Source: Anaerolineales bacterium
GTDB taxonomy: Bacteria > Chloroflexota > Anaerolineae > Anaerolineales > Villigracilaceae
Direction: 5' to 3'
NCBI GenBank assembly: GCA_020060625.1
Contig: JAGUZU010000097.1
Location: 1-63,074, forward strand
DNA length: 63,074 nt
Positions 8,077 to 16,567 of the stretch are shown one piece after another (position 1 is the first letter of the stretch; every line of letters begins with the position of its first letter). The notes beneath the pieces were generated by a model. The model was not told the origin of the DNA. It saw only the letters and a program-made list of their open reading frames with translations, and searched no databases. The position numbers and the translations under genes were made by a program.

Positions 8077-8117
8077 GGACACATTCTCTAATGTGTCCGT
8101 TGGCGTTAGAGAACGCC
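8077..8117 (+). promoter_or_regulatory. Two-hairpin leader with complementary loops upstream of korD
   Basis: Hairpin 1 (8077-8098) has a perfect 8-bp stem GGACACAT / ATGTGTCC and loop TCTCTA. Hairpin 2 (8102-8117) has a perfect 6-bp stem GGCGTT / AACGCC and loop AGAG. The loops are complementary, and TTCTCTAA (8084-8091) can alternatively pair with TTAGAGAA (8106-8113), opening parts of both stems. This permits a kissing loop or a two-state switch. No T-run follows, so it is not a terminator. Confidence 0.5.
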
Positions 8118-8148
8118 TTCCACGCGAAGAATATAACAAGGAGACTCA

Positions 8149-8400
8149 ATGGCAGTCAAAGGCTGGATCGAAGTCAGCGACACCTACTGCAAAGGATGCG
8201 AACTTTGCATCAGCGCCTGTCCACAGGGGGTAATGGAACTGGATATGTCCAGATTAACCCCGAAGGGATACCACCCCGCGCACACGTTCAAGGACGGATG
8301 CACGGGGTGTGCTATTTGCGCGGTCATCTGCCCCGATGCGGCAATCACGGTGTACCGCGAAGTGACCAAAGCCGCAACCGTCGCCACCGCCGCGGCGTAA
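8149..8400 (+). CDS. korD: 2-oxoacid:ferredoxin oxidoreductase, delta (2x[4Fe-4S] ferredoxin) subunit
   Basis: The 83-residue protein has two CxxCxxCxxxCP clusters (CKGCELCISACP and CTGCAICAVICP), which bind two [4Fe-4S] centres. It carries electrons from the TPP site of the complex to external ferredoxin. It opens the korDABC operon and has an AAGGAG ribosome binding site. Assignment to the 2-oxoglutarate type rather than branched-chain 2-oxoacid type is tentative. Confidence 0.88.
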   Translation: MAVKGWIEVSDTYCKGCELCISACPQGVMELDMSRLTPKGYHPAHTFKDGCTGCAICAVICPDAAITVYREVTKAATVATAAA

Positions 8401-8406
8401 ACTTTA

Positions 8407-8448
8407 CCCTCACCCCCTGCCCCTCAGGGAGAGGGGTTGGGGTGAGGG
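8407..8448. repeat. CCCTCACCCC-type palindromic repeat, intergenic copy
   Basis: The arms CCCTCACCCC and GGGGTGAGGG enclose an inner CCCCTC...GAGGGG pairing. The element fills the gap between korD and korA and ends just before the korA ribosome binding site. A related element lies inside the prmC coding sequence at 38293-38348. Confidence 0.8.
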
Positions 8449-8459
8449 AGGAGAAACAA

Positions 8460-9566
8460 ATGCCAAAAGAACTATGGAAAGGCAATGAAGCCATTGCAGA
8501 AGCCGCCGTGCGCGCGGGGTTGGAGGCGTATTTCGGCTACCCCATCACCCCGCAGACGGAAGTGCTGGAATATCTCTCGCGCCGCATGCCCGAACTTGGG
8601 CGCGCTTTCGTGCAGGCTGAATCCGAACTCGGCGCGATCAACATGGTTTACGGCGCGGCGTGTACGGGCGTGCGCGTGATGTCGTCCTCTTCGTCGCCGG
8701 GCGTAAGCCTGATGATGGAAGGGCTGTCCTACATCGCCGGAACCGAAATCCCCGCCGTTTTAGTGAACGTCATGCGCGGCGGACCGGGTCTCGGCAACAT
8801 CGCGCCCGCGCAGGGAGATTACTATCAAGCCGTGCGCGGCGGCGGACACGGCGACTATCCGCGCATTGTCCTCGCTCCAGCATCCGTGCAGGAAGCCATT
8901 GACCTGATGGGTCTGTCCTTCGATCTCGCGGAAAAATACCGCATGATCACGATGGTCATTCTTGACGGCTCGGTTGGGCAGATGATGGAACCCGCCGAAA
9001 TGCCGGAAATGATGGAAGTCAAACGTAAGGATTTCGAGTGGGCAACCAACGGCGCGATGAACCGCGAACGAAGAGTCCTGTCGTCCATTTACCTCAACCC
9101 GCTCGACGAAGAAAAAACAAACTTCCGCCTGCTCAAACGCTGGCAGGATGTGCAAGCCAACGAAGTTCGCTACAAGGAATATTTCCTCGACGACGCAAAA
9201 TATGTCGTCGTCGGTTTCGGCACGGCGGGGCGCGTTGCGCTCTCGGCTGTCCGCGAGGCGCGCGCGCAAGGCATTAAGGTCGGGCTTTTAAGACCGATCA
9301 CTGTCAGCCCGTTTCCGTATGAAGCGCTGGACCAGCTCGCGGGTCGGGCGGAGGCGTTTCTCGTCACCGAGATGAACATGGGGCAGATGCTGGATGACGT
9401 CATGCTGGCGGTGCGCGGACGTGTGCCCGTCGAATTTTATGGACGACCCGGCGGCGTGGTGCCGTTCCACGATGAAATTCTGGATGAGATTCACCGCCTC
9501 GCGGCTGGACCTTTGGCTGTTCAATCCAACCCAAGAGATTCCTGGCTGACGAGGATGACTGCTTAA
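8460..9566 (+). CDS. korA: 2-oxoacid:ferredoxin oxidoreductase, alpha subunit
   Basis: The 368-residue subunit shows the N-terminal pyrimidine-binding motif GYPITPQTE (about residues 23-31) and the SSSSPGVSLMMEGLSYIAG segment, followed by the C-terminal domain II. With korB it forms the TPP-dependent catalytic core that oxidatively decarboxylates a 2-oxoacid to acyl-CoA while reducing ferredoxin. A GAGGAG ribosome binding site supports the ATG at 8460. The open frame upstream runs through korD and a repeat and is not real. Confidence 0.9.
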   Translation: MPKELWKGNEAIAEAAVRAGLEAYFGYPITPQTEVLEYLSRRMPELGRAFVQAESELGAINMVYGAACTGVRVMSSSSSPGVSLMMEGLSYIAGTEIPAVLVNVMRGGPGLGNIAPAQGDYYQAVRGGGHGDYPRIVLAPASVQEAIDLMGLSFDLAEKYRMITMVILDGSVGQMMEPAEMPEMMEVKRKDFEWATNGAMNRERRVLSSIYLNPLDEEKTNFRLLKRWQDVQANEVRYKEYFLDDAKYVVVGFGTAGRVALSAVREARAQGIKVGLLRPITVSPFPYEALDQLAGRAEAFLVTEMNMGQMLDDVMLAVRGRVPVEFYGRPGGVVPFHDEILDEIHRLAAGPLAVQSNPRDSWLTRMTA

Positions 9567-9567
9567 T

Positions 9568-9660
9568 GTCATTGCGAGGAGGGCATTAGCCCGACGAAGC
9601 AATCCCCTGTTATGAGGAGGTTGCTTCGTCGCGAAGAACAAGAGCGCTCCTCGCAACGAC
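9568..9660. repeat. GTCATTGCGAG-type imperfect palindromic repeat, copy 2
   Basis: The element starts GTCATTGCGAGGAG one base after the korA stop and ends CTCCTCGCAACGAC. It occupies nearly the entire korA-korB gap and leaves 16 bp for the korB ribosome binding site (GAGGAAAC). It is related to copies at 1835-1904 and 36613-36695. Confidence 0.85.
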
Positions 9661-9676
9661 ATAAAAATGAGGAAAC

Positions 9677-10444
9677 ATGGCAACTGAAAATTTAGTCTAC
9701 GAAAGACCCGAAGCCTTTACCGAAATGCCGACGCATTACTGCCCGGGCTGTACGCACGGCGTTGCGCACAGGCTGGTGGCGGAAGTGCTGGAGGAAATGG
9801 ATGTGATCGGCAAGACCATCGGCGTTGCGCCGGTGGGATGCTCGGTGTTTGCCTATAACTATTTCGATACCGATTTCGTCGAAGCCCCGCATGGACGCGC
9901 GCCCGCCATGGCGACGGGCATCAAGCGCGTATTGCCCGAGCGGGTGGTGTTTACCTATCAGGGCGATGGCGACCTGGCTTCCATTGGCATGGGCGAGATC
10001 GTCCATGCTGCGGCGCGCGGCGAGAACATCACAGTCATTTTCATCAACAACGCCAACTACGGCATGACCGGCGGACAAATGGCGCCAACCACCCTGCCCG
10101 GCATGAAGACCACCTCATCCCCCAACGGGCGCGATGTGGAAACGCAAGGGTATCCCATCAAAGTTGCGGAGATGCTATCGACGCTCGAGGGCGCGGGATA
10201 TGTCGTGCGCCGTTCCTTGCACGACCCGAAGAACATCCGCCTCGCGAAGAAAGCCATCCGTACGGCGTTCGAAACACAGGTGCGCGGACTGGGCTTCTCG
10301 ATGGTCGAACTGCTCTCCACCTGCCCCACCAACTGGGGCATGACGCCTGTCGCTTCATTGAAGTTCGTGGAGGAACACATGGTTCCCGCGTATCCGCTGG
10401 GCGATTACAAAATTAGTGATGCGATCAAGCAGATAAAGATTTAA
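9677..10444 (+). CDS. korB: 2-oxoacid:ferredoxin oxidoreductase, beta subunit
   Basis: The 255-residue subunit carries the TPP/Mg-binding signature [13 protein letters not shown] ... [11 protein letters not shown]. The N-terminal pair C22/C25 (HYCPGCTHG) and VGCSVF are typical of KorB-like beta subunits. It binds TPP at the interface with the alpha subunit. It lies between korA and korC, separated from both by repeat elements. Confidence 0.92.
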   Translation: MATENLVYERPEAFTEMPTHYCPGCTHGVAHRLVAEVLEEMDVIGKTIGVAPVGCSVFAYNYFDTDFVEAPHGRAPAMATGIKRVLPERVVFTYQGDGDLASIGMGEIVHAAARGENITVIFINNANYGMTGGQMAPTTLPGMKTTSSPNGRDVETQGYPIKVAEMLSTLEGAGYVVRRSLHDPKNIRLAKKAIRTAFETQVRGLGFSMVELLSTCPTNWGMTPVASLKFVEEHMVPAYPLGDYKISDAIKQIKI

Positions 10445-10445
10445 C

Positions 10446-10503
10446 GATATTCGATAAACCGATATTCGAAAATCAAGTATCGAATTTCGGCTCTCGAATA
10501 CCG
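10446..10503. repeat. Inverted simple repeat (CGATATTCG type) between korB and korC
   Basis: The left half, CGATATTCGATAAACCGATA and beyond, roughly mirrors the right half read in reverse complement, CGGTATTCGAGAGCCGAAAT. It fills most of the 76-bp gap between korB and korC. It could fold in the mRNA without blocking transcription. Confidence 0.55.
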
Positions 10504-10520
10504 AAGGAGCGAAGCGACTT

Positions 10521-11081
10521 ATGCAAAAAGAAATAATCATCGCAGGGTTTGGCGGACAGGGTGTTTTGTTCGGCGGGCAGGTGCTTGCCTACGCCGCCAT
10601 GGACAACGGCAAGGATGTGACGTGGATTCCGTCCTACGGTCCCGAAATGCGAGGCGGCACGGCAAACTGCACTGTGGTCATCGCGGATGCGGAGATCGGC
10701 TCGCCGCTGGTCAAGAATCCGCCGCTGGCGATTGCGCTCAACCTGCCCTCGTTCGATAAATACGAAGAGACGCTCGCCCCCGGCGGGACGTTGATCGTGA
10801 ACAAATCCATGGTGGACCGCGCCGCGAAGCGCGAGGACATTCACGTCATCATGGTTCCATGCAACGAGATCGCCGAAAAGATCGGCGACAAGAAACTGCT
10901 CAACATGGTGGCAGTCGGCGCATTGCTGACGGCATTGCCCGATCTGAAGTTGGAAGACGTGGAGAAAGCGCTGGAAGGTCACCTGCCCGAGCGGCACAAA
11001 CACCTGCTGCCGAAAAACTATGAAGCCTTGAAAAGAGGCTTTGAGCACGCGCAAAAGGAATGGGATAAAGTCCCGGCGTAG
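10521..11081 (+). CDS. korC: 2-oxoacid:ferredoxin oxidoreductase, gamma subunit
   Basis: The 186-residue protein starts with the gamma-subunit motif IIIAGFGGQGVLFGGQVLA and has PSYGPEMRGGTANCTVVIAD, characteristic of domain III of the POR/KOR family. It completes the four-subunit complex. A terminator 20 bp downstream ends the operon. Confidence 0.9.
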   Translation: MQKEIIIAGFGGQGVLFGGQVLAYAAMDNGKDVTWIPSYGPEMRGGTANCTVVIADAEIGSPLVKNPPLAIALNLPSFDKYEETLAPGGTLIVNKSMVDRAAKREDIHVIMVPCNEIAEKIGDKKLLNMVAVGALLTALPDLKLEDVEKALEGHLPERHKHLLPKNYEALKRGFEHAQKEWDKVPA

Positions 11082-11099
11082 TCCGTAAAAATAGAAGAC

Positions 11100-11136
11100 A
11101 AGCCCGTTTCCATGCACGTGGGAAGCGGGCTTTTTG
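11100..11136 (+). terminator. Terminator after korC
   Basis: A 12-bp stem AAGCCCGTTTCC / GGAAGCGGGCTT (one G-T pair) is followed by TTTTTG. It closes the korDABC operon just before the aldo/keto reductase gene. Confidence 0.85.
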
Positions 11137-11149
11137 TTAGAATGGGGGT

Positions 11150-11965
11150 ATGAAATACGACTCCATCCCCGGCTTAACCCTCCCAAAGATCGGATTCGGC
11201 ACGTGGGGCATCGGCGGCGGGACATCCGCCGACCCCGGCAAGGATGCCGTTTCACTGACCGCGCTTCGCACCGCGCTGGAAGTTGGTTACACCCACTTCG
11301 ACACCGCCGAAACCTATGCAGGTGGTCACTCCGAGGAGTTGCTGGGGCGTGCCGTTCGGGAATCAGGAGTGCAGCGCGATGCGTTGTTTATTACAAGCAA
11401 GGTCAAACCGTCTCATTTGAAGTACGAACAGGTATTGAGCGCCTGCGAATCCAGCCTCCAACGTCTGGGGGTGGATTATATTGACCTGTACCTCATCCAC
11501 TGGCCCCAGGCAGGCGCAAAGTATGAAGATGCCTTCCGCGCCTTGAACAAACTGGTTCAGGATGGAAAGGTAAAACATCTTGGCGTAAGCAACTTTAATG
11601 TAAAACTGCTCCGGCAGGCACAGGGACTTTCCGAAACGCCGATTGTCACCAACCAGGTTCCGTACAGTTTGTCAGATCGTTCCTATGTGAAGAACGGCGT
11701 GTTGGAATATTGCCAGAAATACGACATTTTCCTTACCGCCTACTCCCCTGTTGAAGAAGGCAATCTGCGCGCAAATAAAACGCTCGAAATGATCGCAAAG
11801 GCACACCATGCCAGTATTTATCAAATCGCGCTGGCATGGATCATTTCCCAGCCGCGCGTCATCACCATTCCCATGTCGGCAAATCCGCAGCATATTCGCG
11901 AGAATTTCGAAGCGGCGGATATCGAATTGACGCAAAGCGAGACCGAACAGCTCAACAACGCATGA
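11150..11965 (+). CDS. Aldo/keto reductase
   Basis: The 271-residue protein is a TIM-barrel NADPH-dependent reductase. The catalytic tetrad is visible as D51, Y56, K84 and H117 (FDTAETY, ITSKVKP, LIHWPQ). The C-terminal IPMSANPQHIREN segment fits NADPH binding. The substrate is not predictable. Its TGA overlaps the ATG of clpS, so the two are coupled. Confidence 0.9.
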   Translation: MKYDSIPGLTLPKIGFGTWGIGGGTSADPGKDAVSLTALRTALEVGYTHFDTAETYAGGHSEELLGRAVRESGVQRDALFITSKVKPSHLKYEQVLSACESSLQRLGVDYIDLYLIHWPQAGAKYEDAFRALNKLVQDGKVKHLGVSNFNVKLLRQAQGLSETPIVTNQVPYSLSDRSYVKNGVLEYCQKYDIFLTAYSPVEEGNLRANKTLEMIAKAHHASIYQIALAWIISQPRVITIPMSANPQHIRENFEAADIELTQSETEQLNNA

Positions 11966-12267
11966 AGCTCCAAATCCTCCCCGAAATCGAGATCATCGAA
12001 GAGAGTGAAACGGAACTCGAACCGCTCTATCGCGTCATCATCCACAACGACGACATGACGCCGATGGATTTTGTCGTGCATATCCTCAAGACCGTCTTTT
12101 ATCTCGCCAACGACAAAGCCGCGGAGATCATGCTGACCGCGCATGTCCAGGGCGCTGCTTATGTGCAGACCCTTTCCAAAAGCGAAGCGGAGAAGCGAGT
12201 CAACAAGGCGCATTTCGAAGCAGGCAATGCGGGCTATCCGTTGAAGTTTACGATGGAACGCGAATGA
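11962..12267 (+). CDS. clpS: ATP-dependent Clp protease adaptor ClpS
   Basis: The 101-residue protein contains the ClpS core YRVIIHNDDMTPMDFVV at about residues 23-39 and the helix that binds N-degron residues. It delivers substrates with destabilising N-terminal residues to ClpA/ClpC-ClpP. It overlaps both neighbours by ATGA, being placed between aldo/keto reductase and acyltransferase genes. No clpA or clpC gene is in the window. Confidence 0.92.
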   Translation: MKLQILPEIEIIEESETELEPLYRVIIHNDDMTPMDFVVHILKTVFYLANDKAAEIMLTAHVQGAAYVQTLSKSEAEKRVNKAHFEAGNAGYPLKFTMERE

Positions 12268-13163
12268 CCTCCTCCGAACTCAAAACGCTTACGGGAATCA
12301 ATCTCGATGATCTTGTCAGTTCGTTCGGATGGCAGGGTTATCCTTTGCCTGCGTCCGTTCTACGGCGCATTTTTTTGAACCCGGCGCGCAAGTTTGCAGA
12401 TCAAATGGTGAAATTCGATAACGCCGTTGGTGAAAGCAATTTGGCGGAAGCCTCGCGAAGAATCATGCGGGAAAATTACGTGAGCGATGTCCGCGCGCAT
12501 GGGCGCGAGCATGTACCAGCCGAAGGTCCTGTGCTTTTTCTTTCCAACCACCCCGGCATGGCGGATACCATCAGTCTCTTCGCCGCCATCAATCGCCCCG
12601 ATCTCAAGATCATCGCGTTGCATCGTCCGTTTTTGGAGTCGCTCACGAACACAACAAAGCAATTGTTTTTCATTGATGACGACCCCGCCAAACGCATGAA
12701 CGCCGTGCGGCAGGTGACGTCGCATCTGAAGAACGGCGGCGCGGCGCTGACGTTTCCAGCCGGTGAGATCGAACCCGACCCGGATGTGTACGAAGGCGCG
12801 CTGGACTCGCTCGACAACTGGACGGACTCCGCCGGGGTATTCATCCGCTTCGCGCCGGACGCGAGAATTGTTCCCGTTCTCGTAAGCGGAGTCATCTGGG
12901 ACAGGTCTACCCGCCATCCGCTGACGCGGCTCAAGCGCAGCCGCATGGACCGCGAGAAACTCGCCGCCGCCCTGCAATTGCTGGCGATGGTAACGCGCAG
13001 CGCGAAACCGACGACAGTACACGTCCGCTTTGCGAAGCCGATCACGCTGGAGGAAGTTGGTTCGACGGATGCAAAAGCGATCCATCAAGTCGTCGTTCAG
13101 AGAATGAAGGGCTTGATACAGAACCGCCGGAATGACGACGGGGTTTCGGCATTAAGTGAATGA
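12264..13163 (+). CDS. 1-acyl-sn-glycerol-3-phosphate acyltransferase family protein
   Basis: The 299-residue protein has the PlsC-type HX4D motif (NHPGMAD, H96 and D101) and a later FPAGEIEPDP segment equivalent to the glycerophosphate-binding FPEG motif. It probably acylates a glycerolipid or related acceptor. No clear membrane helix is seen, so peripheral membrane association is likely. ATGA overlap with clpS and near overlap with the methyltransferase gene suggest co-translation. Confidence 0.8.
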   Translation: MTSSELKTLTGINLDDLVSSFGWQGYPLPASVLRRIFLNPARKFADQMVKFDNAVGESNLAEASRRIMRENYVSDVRAHGREHVPAEGPVLFLSNHPGMADTISLFAAINRPDLKIIALHRPFLESLTNTTKQLFFIDDDPAKRMNAVRQVTSHLKNGGAALTFPAGEIEPDPDVYEGALDSLDNWTDSAGVFIRFAPDARIVPVLVSGVIWDRSTRHPLTRLKRSRMDREKLAAALQLLAMVTRSAKPTTVHVRFAKPITLEEVGSTDAKAIHQVVVQRMKGLIQNRRNDDGVSALSE

Positions 13164-13170
13164 GACCCAA

Positions 13171-14091
13171 ATGGATTACTCCTTTCCCCGTTATCTGCTC
13201 GCCAAACAAAGCGTGGATGACCGCGCATTGAATAAAGATGTATTCAACGCATTAACAGCGAACCTGCCGCGAGGGCCCATCCGCATCATCGAAGTCGGCG
13301 CGGGGATCGGGACGATGGTAAAACGGCTGGTGAATTGGGATGTCATCCGTCACGCCGAATATGTGCTTGTGGATGAAATGGCGGAGAACGTGGAGTATGC
13401 GTCGGCGTGGATACCGGAATGGGCGGGCAAAGCAGGCTTGAGCGTGGAACGAAGCGCGGAGAATCAACTGCGGGTCTTCGACTCGTCTCGCAATGTCCGC
13501 ATTCAGTCGGAGCGCGCGGACGTCTTCGATTTCATCCAAAAAAATAAAACGCCCGCGGACTTGTTGATCGCGCACGCGTTTTTGGACCTGCTGCCAATGC
13601 CGGAGAGTTTGACGAAGTTACTTGCGCTGACGAACGACCTTGCGTGGCTGACGTTGAACTTCGACGGGATGACGACGTTCGAGCCGGTGATCGATGCGGC
13701 GCTGGATGAAACCATCGAACGGTTGTATCACGGGACGATGGACGCGCGTCCTTCGGGCGGAAGCAGTAAAAGCGGACGGGGGTTGTTCACGCACTTGCGG
13801 AATGCGGGCGCGGAGATTTTGTCGGCGGGCGCGTCGGATTGGGTGGCGCATGGCGCGAACGGAAAGTACCCGCAGGACGAGGCGTATTTTCTACACTTCA
13901 TCCTGCGTTTTTTTGAGGAGTCGTTGAAAGGGTGCGGAGAGTTGAACAAAGATGTTCTTGCCGATTGGCTGCGAAAACGCCATGAACAGATCGAGCGCGG
14001 CGAGTTGACCTACGTGGCGCATCAGCTGGATTTTTTGGCGAAGATAAACCGATATCAAGTTCCCCAGTCGCGGAGGTATAGAAAGTCGTAG
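13171..14091 (+). CDS. Class I SAM-dependent methyltransferase-like protein
   Basis: The 306-residue protein has a SAM-binding motif I, IRIIEVGAGIGTMVKRL at about residues 30-46, and an acidic VDEM motif II. The remainder is not assignable to a known methylation target. A GTG at 13156 that overlaps the acyltransferase stop is an alternative start. The 3' end overlaps nadE on the other strand by 37 bp, with no terminator between them. Confidence 0.65.
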   Translation: MDYSFPRYLLAKQSVDDRALNKDVFNALTANLPRGPIRIIEVGAGIGTMVKRLVNWDVIRHAEYVLVDEMAENVEYASAWIPEWAGKAGLSVERSAENQLRVFDSSRNVRIQSERADVFDFIQKNKTPADLLIAHAFLDLLPMPESLTKLLALTNDLAWLTLNFDGMTTFEPVIDAALDETIERLYHGTMDARPSGGSSKSGRGLFTHLRNAGAEILSAGASDWVAHGANGKYPQDEAYFLHFILRFFEESLKGCGELNKDVLADWLRKRHEQIERGELTYVAHQLDFLAKINRYQVPQSRRYRKS

Positions 14092-14882
14092 CCGACGGTG
14101 CGGTTGCTGAGTTTTGCAATGGGCGGAAGCATCCGTTTGAATTGATGGCGCTGGATGCGCGTGACGACAGCATTGACGAATTTTTCATCGAAGCCCGCTT
14201 CCACCGCCTCACGCGGACTGTAACGCTGGTCAACCAGAAGATAAAGGAGTTTATCCGCTTCTTCATACGTGAAGCCGAGTTCTTTTTCGTCGGTCTGGTC
14301 TGCCCATAGATCGGCGGAGGGCGGCTTGTCGATGATGGGCGCGGGGATGTTCATGGCGAGCGAAAGCTGGCGCACCTGTGTTTTGTACAGGTCGCCTATC
14401 GGGTTGATCGCGCAGGCGGAATCGCCGTAGATGGTGCTGTAGCCAAGCAGGATTTCGGTCTTGTTGCTCGTGCCGATGACCAGCCCTTTGAAGACCTCGC
14501 TCTGGTCAAACAGGACGATCATGCGCTCGCGCGCCATGATGTTGCCCTTGCGCACCTTTGACATGTTGGCATCCAGATCGAAGAGCGGCTCGACCATGCC
14601 GGTGATCTCAATGGTTTTGCCTTGCACGCCAAGCTGGTCAATGAGCAGTTGGGCGTGTTCGAGCGAGTCTTTGCTGGAGGCTTTGTATGGCATCCGCACG
14701 GCGAGGACGTTTTCCGCGCCGAGGGCTTCGGCGGCAAGCGCGCACGAAAGCGCCGAGTCAACGCCGCCCGACAATCCGATGACGGCGCGGGACATGCCGA
14801 TCCGCGTGATCTCGGATCTTATGAAACCGGTAAGAATATCGCGGGCAAGATCGGTGTTGATGGACAAATTATCGTGAGACAT
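14055..14882 (-). CDS. nadE: NAD(+) synthase, ammonia-dependent type
   Basis: The 275-residue protein carries the ATP pyrophosphatase P-loop LSGGVDS (residues 37-43), KTEILLGYSTIYGDSACAINPIGDLYKTQV and KPPSADLW motifs. It converts deamido-NAD to NAD using ATP and ammonia. There is no glutaminase domain, so ammonia or a separate amidase must supply nitrogen. It converges on and overlaps the preceding methyltransferase gene. Confidence 0.93.
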   Translation of the reverse strand: MSHDNLSINTDLARDILTGFIRSEITRIGMSRAVIGLSGGVDSALSCALAAEALGAENVLAVRMPYKASSKDSLEHAQLLIDQLGVQGKTIEITGMVEPLFDLDANMSKVRKGNIMARERMIVLFDQSEVFKGLVIGTSNKTEILLGYSTIYGDSACAINPIGDLYKTQVRQLSLAMNIPAPIIDKPPSADLWADQTDEKELGFTYEEADKLLYLLVDQRYSPREAVEAGFDEKFVNAVVTRIQRHQFKRMLPPIAKLSNRTVGYDFLYLRDWGT

Positions 14883-14958
14883 GAAAATTCCTTCTTTGAA
14901 AGGATTCTACCACCGGGCAAGACTCAAAAATATTATAATGAGCCAGGAAATTTAGATC

Positions 14959-15522
14959 ATGGACATCACCCAAACCCTCTACGCCGCCTCCCGCAAAGAC
15001 TGGCGGAACTGGCTGAAGAAGAATTACAAAACCGAAATCGAGATATGGCTGGTCTATCCCAGAAAAGCAACGGGTAAACCGCGTATCGAGTACAACGACG
15101 CGGTGGAGGAGGCGCTGTGCTTCGGCTGGATCGACTCGATCATCAAGAAACTGGATGACGAGCATACCGTTCAACGCTTCTCACCGCGTAAGGCAAAGAC
15201 CAACTATTCACAGCCCAACATTGAGCGCCTGCGGACTTTGGTCGCGCAAAAGAAGGTCATCAAGGAAGTAGCCGATACGCTGACCGACATCTTGAACGCG
15301 GAGTTCGTTTTCCCGCCCGATATTCTGAAAGCCATTCAAGCGAACAAGGAAGCCTGGAAGAACTATCAAAGGTTCTCGGACCCCTACAAACGGATTCGGA
15401 TCGCTTTCATCGAAACCGCGCGCAAACGCCCCGAAGAGTTCAAAAAGCGACTACGGCATTTCATTGAAATGACCGCCAAGAACAAGCAGATCGGGTTTGG
15501 GGGAATTGAGAAGCATTATTGA
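14959..15522 (+). CDS. YdeI/OmpD-associated family protein
   Basis: The 187-residue protein starts with the typical YAASRKDWRNWLKKNY segment and has EEALCFGWIDS and RFSPRKAKTNYSQPNIER, hallmarks of the YdeI family. The molecular function of the family is not established, though members have been linked to antimicrobial peptide resistance. A truncated fragment resembling the N-terminus of a second member lies at 16472-16549. Confidence 0.82.
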   Translation: MDITQTLYAASRKDWRNWLKKNYKTEIEIWLVYPRKATGKPRIEYNDAVEEALCFGWIDSIIKKLDDEHTVQRFSPRKAKTNYSQPNIERLRTLVAQKKVIKEVADTLTDILNAEFVFPPDILKAIQANKEAWKNYQRFSDPYKRIRIAFIETARKRPEEFKKRLRHFIEMTAKNKQIGFGGIEKHY

Positions 15523-15547
15523 GAATATGCTGGTGTAAAATTACTAT

Positions 15548-16084
15548 ATGGCAACTTTTACACGAAATGAAATCGAAGAGGGGCGGAGGAGGCTTGGCGA
15601 ACTTGCTCAGACCAAAGGGCTTTACATCCAACTGACGCTGGTTGGTGGGGCAGTCATGGTTCTTCGATTTAATGCCCGCCCATCAACAAAAGATATTGAT
15701 GCGGTCATTCTTCAACCGCGTGAAGCTCGATTGGTTCGGGAATTGGCAAAACGCGTTGCAGATGAATTCGAGTGGACAGAAGACTGGCTGAACGACGGCG
15801 CAAAAGGTTATTTGGTTGGCATCAGTGAAGGACAGGTTATTTTCCAAGCTCCAGGCATTGAAGCCCGTTCTCCTTCGTTGGAACAATTGCTTGCAATGAA
15901 ACTTTCCGCATGGCGCGATGACATTGACATTTCAGATGCGCGACGGCTTTTACAAGAAGTTGGGCAGGGACAAAAACGGGATGAGGTCTGGCAAAGTATT
16001 GAACCCTTTCTCGTGAAAGGCGATGAATTGACGGCACAATACGCCTTTTGGGATTTATGGGAGACTTTATATGGAACTGATTGA
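15548..16084 (+). CDS. Nucleotidyltransferase-fold protein (DUF6036-like), possible toxin-antitoxin component
   Basis: The 178-residue protein shows LVGGAVMVLRF followed by STKDIDAVI, the GG...TKDID core of minimal nucleotidyltransferases related to AbiEii/MenT toxins and DUF6036. Its 3' end overlaps the next ORF by 14 bp, as in many two-gene modules. Whether it is toxin or antitoxin cannot be read. Codon and base use are more AT-rich than in the flanking housekeeping genes, consistent with an accessory origin. Confidence 0.65.
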   Translation: MATFTRNEIEEGRRRLGELAQTKGLYIQLTLVGGAVMVLRFNARPSTKDIDAVILQPREARLVRELAKRVADEFEWTEDWLNDGAKGYLVGISEGQVIFQAPGIEARSPSLEQLLAMKLSAWRDDIDISDARRLLQEVGQGQKRDEVWQSIEPFLVKGDELTAQYAFWDLWETLYGTD

Positions 16085-16427
16085 ACAACTCGCCCAAGCC
16101 GCACTGACACGAGATCACCTGACATTACGAAGCCTCGTTCAGGATTTGACGCGCGCCAAAACGGACTTTGGCAAACTTCCCCGCCCCAATACAACTGATA
16201 CGCGCCTGCTGGTCATCAGTGCGGCGTTGACGGAACTACTCGCCCAGCGCAACAACCAAACCCCACCCACATGGACAAAAGAAATCGGCGCATTGAAAGA
16301 GCCATTCTTCCTGCTCGAATCTGCATGGACGATGAAACGCCTGCGAAACCTGTGCGAGACCCAATCCCCCGAACCCATGCGCAAGCGGCTGCTTTATGCA
16401 CCGCCGCATTTCCTTGAATTTGCATAA
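16071..16427 (+). CDS. Partner protein of the nucleotidyltransferase module, unknown family
   Basis: The 118-residue protein begins within the end of the nucleotidyltransferase gene and is probably translationally coupled to it. Visible features are a helical N-terminal half and a C-terminal segment PPTWTKEIGALKEPFFLLES followed by RKRLLYAPPHFLEFA. I recall similar partners beside DUF6036 genes but cannot name a family. A role as the other half of a toxin-antitoxin-like pair is inferred from arrangement only. Confidence 0.55.
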   Translation: MELIEQLAQAALTRDHLTLRSLVQDLTRAKTDFGKLPRPNTTDTRLLVISAALTELLAQRNNQTPPTWTKEIGALKEPFFLLESAWTMKRLRNLCETQSPEPMRKRLLYAPPHFLEFA

Positions 16428-16441
16428 GGTTCCACAAACAG

Positions 16442-16472
16442 GACCTCCGAAGTCTGTGAGACTTCGGAGGTC
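16442..16472. repeat. GACCTCCGA palindrome, copy 1
   Basis: A perfect 14-bp inverted repeat, GACCTCCGAAGTCT / AGACTTCGGAGGTC, has a 3-nt centre. The right arm is followed by TAATTCTTCGC and contributes the first base of the stop codon of a truncated minus-strand YdeI-like fragment. Related palindromes lie at 16568-16584, 17695-17721 and, inside a gene, 50893-50925. Confidence 0.85.
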
Positions 16473-16549
16473 TAATTCTTCGCAAGCCAATCTGCATATT
16501 TCTTCTTGGATTCAAAGGGAAGGATGGGGAGTTCGGTCAGTTTTGGCAT
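16472..16549 (-). pseudogene. Truncated YdeI-like N-terminal fragment
   Basis: A 25-codon frame starts MPKLTELPILPF and ends in YADWLAKN before a stop at the edge of a palindrome. The sequence resembles the first residues of YdeI-family proteins, which occur intact 1 kb upstream. A second, more degraded tail with DWLRKDK lies at about 16580-16610 beside another palindrome. This looks like remains of a gene cut during rearrangement, not a working gene. Confidence 0.4.
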
Positions 16550-16567
16550 AGAGATATTTTACGCTAC

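Noticed and set aside
8077-8117. Transcription terminator before korD
   Set aside because: The hairpins are not followed by a T-run and lie close to the korD ribosome binding site, fitting a leader structure better.
13252-13575. Minus-strand ORF inside the methyltransferase gene
   Set aside because: Shadow frame with no start signal or recognisable domain.
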